Part shown: piece by piece, positions 7,034 through 12,533 of the stretch | Position numbering within the stretch: the stretch's first letter is position 1 | Layout: every line of letters starts with the position of its first letter | NCBI GenBank assembly: GCA_003557805.1 | Contig: PWNY01000112.1 | Coordinates: 1-12,533, forward strand | Length of the DNA stretch: 12,533 nt | Direction: 5' to 3' | From: Bacteroidales bacterium | GTDB lineage: Bacteria; Bacteroidota; Bacteroidia; Bacteroidales; UBA7960 | Translations under genes and position numbers: made by a program | The notes under the pieces: generated by a model | Databases searched by the model: none | Told to the model about the DNA's origin: nothing | The model's input: the letters and a program-made list of their open reading frames with translations, nothing else

Positions 7034-8587
7034 ATGAAAAACAATTATCTTAAAAAACTTACACTGTTTATTGCATCAGTATCATTTCTTTTTATTACAA
7101 ACGCCTTTGCACAACACGAAGCCAGAATAGTAATCAATGCTGATCTTGGTGAACACCAGATAAGCCGCCATATCTATGGTCATTTTTCTGAACATCTGGG
7201 AAGATGTATCTATGGGGGGTACTGGGTCGGAGAGGATTCTGGCATTCCAAATACACGGGGGATTCGCGATGATGTGGTGGAAGCTCTTAAAGCAACAAAT
7301 ATTCCAAACTTGCGCTGGCCGGGAGGATGTTTTGCTGATGAGTACCACTGGATGGATGGTATTGGCCCCAGGGAGGATAGGCCAACAATGATAAATACAC
7401 ACTGGGGCGGGGTTACAGAAGATAACAGCTTCGGGACGCATGAATTCCTTGATCTTTGCGAACAGCTTGGAACAGAACCCGTGATAGTGGGTAATGTAGG
7501 GAGCGGTACGGTTGAAGAGCTATCAAACTGGGTTGAATATGTTAATTTTGATGGTGTAAGCCCGATGGCTGACCTGAGGCGGGAAAACGGCAGGGAAGAC
7601 CCATGGGGAGTGGTTTACTGGGGGATTGGCAATGAGAACTGGGGTTGTGGTGGATATATGACCCCGGAATACTATTCAATGCTTTACAGAAATTACGCCA
7701 CTTATGCCCGCAATTACGGAGACACTCATCTTAGGAAGATAGCCGGTGGGGCTAATGCCAGCGATTATAACTGGACAGCAGTCCTGATGAGGGAGATACC
7801 TCACTGGATGATGTGGGGTCTGTCATTGCACCACTATACTGTCAACTGGGCAGATATGGGACCTGCAACAGGTTTTTCTGAATACAGGTACTTTGATAAA
7901 ATAAGCCGGTGCTATGATATTGAAGATGTAATTAAAAGGCATATAACCATCATGGACAGATATGACCCCGAGAAAAGGGTTGCACTTGTTGTTGACGAAT
8001 GGGGTGCCTGGTATAGGGTTGAACCGGGAACAAACCCCCGCTTTCTATACCAGCAAAACTCGCTGCGTGATGCATTTGTGGCCGGGATATCACTTAACTA
8101 TTTTAACGAAATGGGCGACAGGATCAGAATGGCCAACATCGCCCAGACTGTTAATGTACTTCAGGCACTTATACTTACAGAAGATGAAAAAATGATAATG
8201 ACCCCGACATACCATATTTTTGAAATGTACAAAGGTCACCACGACGCAACATCACTTCCGTTGCACCTTGAAACAGGAAATTATGAGTATGAAGGAAACA
8301 GCGTTCCGGCACTTAGTGCATCTGCTTCCAAAAAAGACGGGAGTATATTACTTTCGGTGGTGAATGTTGATCCCCGCCAGGAATCTGAACTGCTTGTTGA
8401 CCTGAGGGGGCAGGATATATCAAACTATTCATCCAGAATACTGACCGCTGATGAGCTTGATGCCCATAATACATTTGATAACCCTGATGAGGTCGTACCC
8501 AGGGAGTTTAACAGCGGCCGTATACGCAATAATGAACTCCGCGTGACAATACCTGCCAAATCGGTTGTGGTATTCGAGATCAACTAG
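7034..8587 (+). CDS. Alpha-L-arabinofuranosidase, glycoside hydrolase family 51
   Basis: A secreted or periplasmic GH51 retaining enzyme of 517 aa that would remove terminal alpha-L-arabinofuranosyl residues from arabinan, arabinoxylan or their oligosaccharides. Residues 1-26 form a signal peptide ending in NAFAQ. A (beta/alpha)8 barrel spans about residues 30-385. It has the family start IYGHFSEHLGRCIYGG, the WPGGCFADEYHW strand, the acid/base Glu201 in WGIGNENWGCGG, the LSLHHYT region and the nucleophile Glu322 in VVDEWGAWY. A C-terminal beta-sandwich (about 390-517) ends with the familiar PAKSVVVFEI. The length is normal and the frame is intact. The leader is AT-rich as usual in Bacteroidota. 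A strong terminator 25 nt after the stop ends the transcript, so GH127 downstream is likely transcribed separately. Exact substrate preference within GH51 cannot be read from the sequence. Confidence 0.95.
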   Translation: MKNNYLKKLTLFIASVSFLFITNAFAQHEARIVINADLGEHQISRHIYGHFSEHLGRCIYGGYWVGEDSGIPNTRGIRDDVVEALKATNIPNLRWPGGCFADEYHWMDGIGPREDRPTMINTHWGGVTEDNSFGTHEFLDLCEQLGTEPVIVGNVGSGTVEELSNWVEYVNFDGVSPMADLRRENGREDPWGVVYWGIGNENWGCGGYMTPEYYSMLYRNYATYARNYGDTHLRKIAGGANASDYNWTAVLMREIPHWMMWGLSLHHYTVNWADMGPATGFSEYRYFDKISRCYDIEDVIKRHITIMDRYDPEKRVALVVDEWGAWYRVEPGTNPRFLYQQNSLRDAFVAGISLNYFNEMGDRIRMANIAQTVNVLQALILTEDEKMIMTPTYHIFEMYKGHHDATSLPLHLETGNYEYEGNSVPALSASASKKDGSILLSVVNVDPRQESELLVDLRGQDISNYSSRILTADELDAHNTFDNPDEVVPREFNSGRIRNNELRVTIPAKSVVVFEIN

Positions 8588-8612
8588 AACAAAGGAAATA
8601 ACTGTACTTTTG

Positions 8613-8650
8613 AACAACCACCCAGCACGGTAGCCGGGTGGTTGTTTTGA
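8613..8650 (+). terminator. Rho-independent terminator after GH51
   Basis: A perfect 11-bp stem (AACAACCACCC at 8613-8623, GGGTGGTTGTT at 8636-8646) with a 12-nt loop, followed by a T-rich tail (TTGTTTTG). It lies 25 nt after the GH51 stop. The upstream side also has an A/T-rich flank (ACTTTTGAAC), so some activity on the other strand is possible, but no minus-strand gene faces it. Confidence 0.85.
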
Positions 8651-8985
8651 AAGCTGGCAATTCATGGCTAAAAACAAAACAGCAATAGTCTAACTCCTTA
8701 CCAGTACTGAATCACTATTTGATTTCATTGACACAGGGTATGTTATTTTTTAAAGACAGGTCTGTTTAAAGAAGCTCCATTTCAGAATATCAACAAATTA
8801 TGGCAAATCATAAAGTATCACTGCCGCAAACTATTAGATTAAGCTCAAAATTCATTTTCTTTTGCTGAACATTTTTAGCTGTGGCATAACAATGCTGCTA
8901 AACTATATCCTATATCATACATTAACATAAAACTCTTTTTATCTAATTTTTAAAACAGGATTATTCAAATAACTAATCAAACTTA

Positions 8986-8994
8986 TTGGGGGAA
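8986..8994 (+). promoter_or_regulatory. Shine-Dalgarno-like GGGGGAAAG before GH127
   Basis: A purine-rich element ends about 5 nt before the ATG at 9000 and supports that start. It is stronger than the leaders of the other genes here, which fits the different composition of this gene. Confidence 0.5.
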
Positions 8995-8999
8995 AGACT

Positions 9000-11870
9000 A
9001 TGAAATCAGCATTATTTTCAAAATTTATTGGGGTAATTAAATTTTTACCGCTGCCGGGTTTTACTTTTTTGTTCACGATTTTTTGTTTGCAATCTACACT
9101 GGCAAATGATTCCAGGATGACAATAAAGGATGATCATGTAACGGAAACCGTATCGGTAGTGGACGCCCCAGACACATCTGCTCCGCGTAATTCTCATTAT
9201 AACGGAAACCGGGAACCTTTGCTTGCCAGTCCCTTGATAAAGCTGCCCATTGGTTCGGTTGAGCCGCTTGGGTGGTTGCGCAAACAGCTGGAGTTGCAGT
9301 CTGAAGGTTTTTTGGGACATCTGCCTGAAATTAGTGATTTTGTGCGCCGCGAAAACAACGCATGGCTCAACCCGGGAGAAGATGGACATGGTCATTGGGA
9401 GGAGGTACCCTACTGGTTCCGCGGTTATATAGCCCTGGGCTACCTCCTGGAAGATGAGCGCATCATTGCCGATGCCACTGAATGGGTGGAGGCTGTCTTC
9501 GAAAGCCGGCGCGAGGACGGATACTTCGGACCCCTCCAAAATCTTGATGAGGAGGGGGGCGTACACGATATGATGCCGAACATGTTCATGATGTTTGCCC
9601 TGCGCTCCTATTACGAATACACCGGGGATGAACGGGTACTGGATTTACTCACGGACTACTTTTACTGGCAAATGGAGATCCCAGATGATAAATTCTTCCT
9701 TGGATACTGGCAATCGACTCGCAATGCGGATAATATGAACAGCGTATTCTGGTTGTTCAACATAACCGGCGATAAGAAGCTGCTGGAGCTTGCTGACAAG
9801 CTTCGCCGCACGGGATTGTCCTGGATGGATGCACCTTCTGAAGATCACAGACATCACAACGTTAATTTTTCTCAGGGGTTTAGAAAACCGGCACAATTCC
9901 ATCAGCAGAACATGGACCCCGGATATCTTGGGCAGGCCTATAAAAATTACGATGCGATATACGATATATATGGCCAGGTACCAGGTGGGATGTTCGCTGG
10001 TGATGAATTTGCGCGTCCCGGATTTACGGATCCACGCAATGCCATAGAAAGCTGCGGTATTGCAGAGATGATCCTATCTCAGAATATCTTGCTGCAGGTC
10101 AGCGGAGACCTTCTTTGGGCAGACCGCCTGGAGAATGTTGTGTTTAACTCTCTGCCGGCGGCTATGACTGCGGATATGAAGGGGGTACGGTACCTGACAT
10201 CTGTTAACCATATATACTCGGATCGCCGAAACAAGGCGCCGAAAATCTCCAACATGGGGGATATGATGTCAATGAACCCCCATTCCCACCGCTGCTGCCA
10301 GCACAATATCTCCATGGCCTGGCCCTATTATGCCGAGAATATTTGGAAAGCGACTCCTGGCAATGGTCTGGCAGCGATATCTTACAGCGCCTCACGCCTT
10401 ACGGCAAAAGCAGGTGAGGGAACCCTGGTCACAATTGAGCAGGCAACCCGGTATCCCTTTGACGGGAACATTAACTTAAAGATTGAAACAGGTGAACCGG
10501 TGAGGTTCCCCCTCTATTTGCGTATTCCTGACTGGTGTGAAGACCCCCGGCTAAGCATCAATGGGGCTGATAAAGTAGTTGAAAGCAACGGTCGCGGGTT
10601 CATCCGCATTGATCGCGAATGGAAACAGGACGATGTGGTAGAACTATACCTGCCAATGGAGGTTGTGGTAAAGCGATGGGAGCGTCAACACAACAGTGCA
10701 TCGGTCAATTACGGCCCCCTCTCTTTCTCTTTGAAAATAGGCGAAGAATACAGCAGTTTCGGGGGGACCGGCGAATGGCCCGCCTGGGAGATCACACCTT
10801 CTACACCGTGGAACTACGGACTTGTGATGAATGATACCGACCCGGCCTCATCATTCGAGCTGGTGACACGGTCATGGCCGGAGAACGACATGGTCTTCAC
10901 CCACGAAGGGGCCCCTTTGTTACTGCGAACTTCCGGAAAACAGATCCCAAACTGGACAGATACCGGAATGGGGCTGGCGGGCCGCATGCAGCCCAGTCCT
11001 GTACTTTCTGATAAGCCGGAGGAAGTGATAGACCTGATCCCAATGGGTGCCGGAAGGCTTCGCCTGGCCTCTTTCCCTGTAATCGGCCACGGACCGGACG
11101 CAAGAGAATGGGAGCCCACGCCACCAATGCCGGCCTCATACTGGCCGGACCGTGGCAGTCAAAACTTCCCGCGCAATGGCCGGTTGCCGGTAGAGGGGAC
11201 GGAAGACGCTAATGTTTTTCAATGGCTAGGTTGGGCTCATTATGGGGCTGGTGAAAAGCACTGGCTACGTCAAAATTTTGAGGAGAAGGCAACTGTATCT
11301 TCCTGCGAAATATTCTGGTCGCCTGATGAAGGTCCGCTTACATCTCCGGAGTGGTGGCGTCTGGAGTATCTGCGCAATGATAGCGAATGGGAGGAAGTCA
11401 ACCTGAAAGAGAAGGAGTACGAATATCATCCCGGTACATTTACACGTGTCAGTTTTGAACCTGTTACAACTGTTGCCCTGCGTATTGTTGCACAGACTAA
11501 AGCTAACCACTCTTCCGGTATCTATGAGTGGAGGAGCTGGCTGCACGACGGGGACCATCGAAAACACTCGGTCATGCAGGACTTTGGTGTGGACATCATG
11601 GGCGATCCCGTAAACCGTAACATTAGCTCAGTAGAGGTCAATTGGTACGTGGATACAGATAATCCACATAGCCGGCTTCCAACTGCCTGGAAGCTCTATG
11701 CCATGAAGGACGGTAAGTGGGTGGAAGTAGAAGCCGTTGATGATTACAGTATTGAGGCGTCCCAGCCAAGCCGGCTCGATTTTGAACCTGTGGAAACCAC
11801 CGCCATGCGACTCGAAATCATTGCAGAACCCGGCACGAGTGCCGGGCCACGTGACTGGTCTGTCCAATGA
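9000..11870 (+). CDS. Putative beta-L-arabinofuranosidase, GH127-type (DUF1680), with duplicated C-terminal beta-sandwich-like unit
   Basis: A large secreted glycoside hydrolase of 956 aa. Residues 1-36 form a signal peptide (hydrophobic core about 17-32, ending STLAN). From about residue 79 (LPIGSVEPLGWL) to about 640 lies the DUF1680/GH127 catalytic (alpha/alpha)6 barrel plus beta-sandwich. In the studied Bifidobacterium enzyme HypBA1 a Cys nucleophile and Zn ligands Glu, Cys, Cys, Cys are used. The equivalents are visible here as Glu350 and Cys352 (AIESCGIAEM) and Cys432-Cys433 (SHRCCQHN). Glu336 in GDEFARP is a plausible acid/base. The enzyme would cleave beta-L-arabinofuranosyl bonds, as in extensin or arabinogalactan-type glycans. 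Residues about 735-956 hold two related sandwich-like units, making the protein about 300 aa longer than HypBA1. GC content looks higher than in neighbours. Other DUF1680 families (for example GH146) are alternatives; the substrate is inferred. Confidence 0.85.
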   Translation: MKSALFSKFIGVIKFLPLPGFTFLFTIFCLQSTLANDSRMTIKDDHVTETVSVVDAPDTSAPRNSHYNGNREPLLASPLIKLPIGSVEPLGWLRKQLELQSEGFLGHLPEISDFVRRENNAWLNPGEDGHGHWEEVPYWFRGYIALGYLLEDERIIADATEWVEAVFESRREDGYFGPLQNLDEEGGVHDMMPNMFMMFALRSYYEYTGDERVLDLLTDYFYWQMEIPDDKFFLGYWQSTRNADNMNSVFWLFNITGDKKLLELADKLRRTGLSWMDAPSEDHRHHNVNFSQGFRKPAQFHQQNMDPGYLGQAYKNYDAIYDIYGQVPGGMFAGDEFARPGFTDPRNAIESCGIAEMILSQNILLQVSGDLLWADRLENVVFNSLPAAMTADMKGVRYLTSVNHIYSDRRNKAPKISNMGDMMSMNPHSHRCCQHNISMAWPYYAENIWKATPGNGLAAISYSASRLTAKAGEGTLVTIEQATRYPFDGNINLKIETGEPVRFPLYLRIPDWCEDPRLSINGADKVVESNGRGFIRIDREWKQDDVVELYLPMEVVVKRWERQHNSASVNYGPLSFSLKIGEEYSSFGGTGEWPAWEITPSTPWNYGLVMNDTDPASSFELVTRSWPENDMVFTHEGAPLLLRTSGKQIPNWTDTGMGLAGRMQPSPVLSDKPEEVIDLIPMGAGRLRLASFPVIGHGPDAREWEPTPPMPASYWPDRGSQNFPRNGRLPVEGTEDANVFQWLGWAHYGAGEKHWLRQNFEEKATVSSCEIFWSPDEGPLTSPEWWRLEYLRNDSEWEEVNLKEKEYEYHPGTFTRVSFEPVTTVALRIVAQTKANHSSGIYEWRSWLHDGDHRKHSVMQDFGVDIMGDPVNRNISSVEVNWYVDTDNPHSRLPTAWKLYAMKDGKWVEVEAVDDYSIEASQPSRLDFEPVETTAMRLEIIAEPGTSAGPRDWSVQ
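11829..11846. repeat. GC-rich perfect hairpin at the 3' end of the GH127 gene
   Basis: CCCGGCAC-GA-GTGCCGGG has 8-bp arms and a 2-nt centre. It lies inside the last 15 codons of the GH127 gene. No T-run follows, so it is not a classical terminator. The hairpin could stabilise the mRNA end or be a by-product of the GC-rich codons. Confidence 0.4.
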
Positions 11871-11941
11871 GCCGGGCAAAGGTTCTGTGGTCAGGGATGG
11901 CTTTATTTTGAGGGTGGCGCGTTTTGAGTATGCAAATCAAT

Positions 11942-11980
11942 CCTTTACTGCTCCTACCATGGAGCGGATTAAAGGCTTTT
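11942..11980 (+). terminator. Candidate terminator after GH127
   Basis: An imperfect stem: CCTTTA (11942-11947) plus GCTCC (11950-11954) pair with GGAGC (11961-11965) plus TAAAGG (11970-11975), with an internal bulge and a 6-nt loop TACCAT, followed by CTTTT. It lies about 70 nt after the GH127 stop in the 286-bp gap between the convergent genes, the expected place for a terminator. The bulge and short T-run keep this tentative. Confidence 0.45.
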
Positions 11981-12072
11981 AGCCCAATTCGATTAAGCGA
12001 TGGCATTTGTTTATACTCGCGGCCATAAGCTGTACAAACTCGAACATGCTGACTGTAGCAGACCCCGGGGCC

Positions 12073-12096
12073 TTTAAAACACCAGGGAGCTCTGGT
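12073..12096 (-). terminator. Weak candidate terminator for the GH43 gene
   Basis: Reading on the minus strand, ACCAG-AGCTCC-CTGGT (bases 12096 to 12081) forms a 5-bp stem with a 6-nt loop and is followed by GTTTTAAA. It lies 60 nt after the GH43 stop. The stem is short, so terminator activity is uncertain. Confidence 0.3.
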
Positions 12097-12156
12097 AATT
12101 TATCCTTTTAAAAACAATATGATCTCTGGCGTTTACACAAAGTATTCTAAAGACTT

Positions 12157-12533
12157 TTACTTGTTTGCGGAGCGATATTTCAGCTCCATTCTTGGGGGCA
12201 ATACTTCAAGTGTATACCGGTTCTCTTCAGGAACTTTAACAAACCGGACCGGGTTGATGTATGCTTTCCTGGGGTGGACGTTATCTTTATCATTATGTGC
12301 ATGGTAGGACATATAGAGGACTCCATCCAGCCCTTCAAAAAGCATGCAGTGTCCCACACCTGTTAGCCCCTCTGGGTTTTGTAATATTGGGTTCTCCTCA
12401 ACCTTTGTCCAGGGGCCCAATGGATGATCAGAATATGCAAGTCCAATCCCGTAATCGGGGTTTGTATAGGAGTTTGCAGAAAAGAGCATATAATAACGGC
12501 CCTGATATTTTACAACTTCAGGCCCTTCATTAA
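12157..12533 (-). CDS. Glycoside hydrolase family 43 protein, C-terminal part (cut by right edge)
   Basis: The frame is open from base 12533 to the TAA at 12157-12159 and gives about 124 residues, beginning NEGPEVVKYQGRYYMLFSAN. The EGPEV sequence followed by a YQGRYYMLFS strand is the GH43 five-bladed propeller segment that carries the catalytic acid Glu. Next come a YGIGLAYSDHPLGPWTK blade, NPILQNPEG, the TGVGHCMLFEG segment with the conserved GxGH-type His, and a MSYHAHN blade. This is the last third of a GH43 catalytic domain, ending without a further module. Family members act as alpha-L-arabinofuranosidases, arabinanases or beta-xylosidases; the subfamily cannot be set from this piece. 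The gene runs convergent to GH127, and its start lies beyond the window. Its presence beside GH51 and GH127 fits an arabinose-glycan degradation cluster. Confidence 0.85.
   Translation of the reverse strand, partial: NEGPEVVKYQGRYYMLFSANSYTNPDYGIGLAYSDHPLGPWTKVEENPILQNPEGLTGVGHCMLFEGLDGVLYMSYHAHNDKDNVHPRKAYINPVRFVKVPEENRYTLEVLPPRMELKYRSANK

Larger units (their letters stand above)
8588..8999. other. Intergenic region: GH51 terminator and GH127 leader
   Basis: About 410 bases. It starts with the intrinsic terminator at 8613-8650. The remainder is AT-rich and holds no gene I can support. A purine-rich GGGGGAAAG element lies 5-13 nt before the GH127 ATG. I found no complete TAnnTTTG promoter element; TATTTG near 8717 lacks the two spacer bases. 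Confidence 0.55.

Noticed and set aside
11818..12006. 62-codon minus-strand frame in the gap between GH127 and GH43
   Set aside because: It overlaps the end of GH127 and the candidate terminator, has no recognisable motif and lies on the wrong side of the GH43 stop to be part of that gene.
1..12533. CRISPR arrays, tRNA/rRNA genes, transposases, phage or toxin-antitoxin genes
   Set aside because: Looked for by eye on both strands; no regularly spaced repeats, RNA gene signatures or mobile-element proteins were found.

Overview
The window looks like a chromosomal segment of a Bacteroidota bacterium, probably an environmental polysaccharide degrader. This rests on family content (GLPGLI protein, carboxypeptidase-regulatory/TonB-plug outer-membrane protein, arabinose-targeting glycoside hydrolases with Sec signals), on TAnnTTTG-type promoter elements, and on mostly AT-rich leaders with weak Shine-Dalgarno sequences. 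No RNA gene, CRISPR array, insertion sequence or phage gene was recognised.

Layout. (1) 1-2127, minus strand: a GLPGLI-family secreted protein followed 8 nt later by a TonB-plug/beta-barrel outer-membrane protein that runs off the left edge. This is a recurrent but functionally obscure Bacteroidota pairing. (2) 2128-2978: a long non-coding divergent region with several short perfect dyads. (3) 2979-6164, plus strand: a copper (or similar metal) handling locus. It holds an AraC-type regulator with an N-terminal HMA-like CxxC segment, a secreted HMA-domain protein with His and Cys clusters, and a CopB-like P1B-type ATPase (CPH motif, His-rich N-terminus). The ATPase reading frame is broken twice, by an in-frame TAA at 4681 and a one-base deletion near 5211-5217, while all its catalytic motifs remain. 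(4) 6165-7033: no convincing gene, only short gene-like fragments and hairpins. (5) 7034-12533: arabinose-related carbohydrate genes. These are a GH51 alpha-L-arabinofuranosidase, a strong terminator, a large GH127-type (DUF1680) putative beta-L-arabinofuranosidase with a duplicated C-terminal beta-sandwich-like unit, and, convergent with it, the C-terminal part of a GH43 enzyme cut by the right edge.

How they work together. The three glycoside hydrolases would jointly release arabinofuranose from arabinan, arabinoxylan or arabinogalactan/extensin-type glycans in the periplasm or outside. No SusC/SusD pair is visible here, so this is an isolated enzyme cluster or the edge of a larger polysaccharide-utilisation locus. 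In the metal locus the regulator probably senses metal through its CxxC segment and controls the HMA protein and ATPase. With the ATPase broken, the export step may be lost, unless the lesions are sequence errors.
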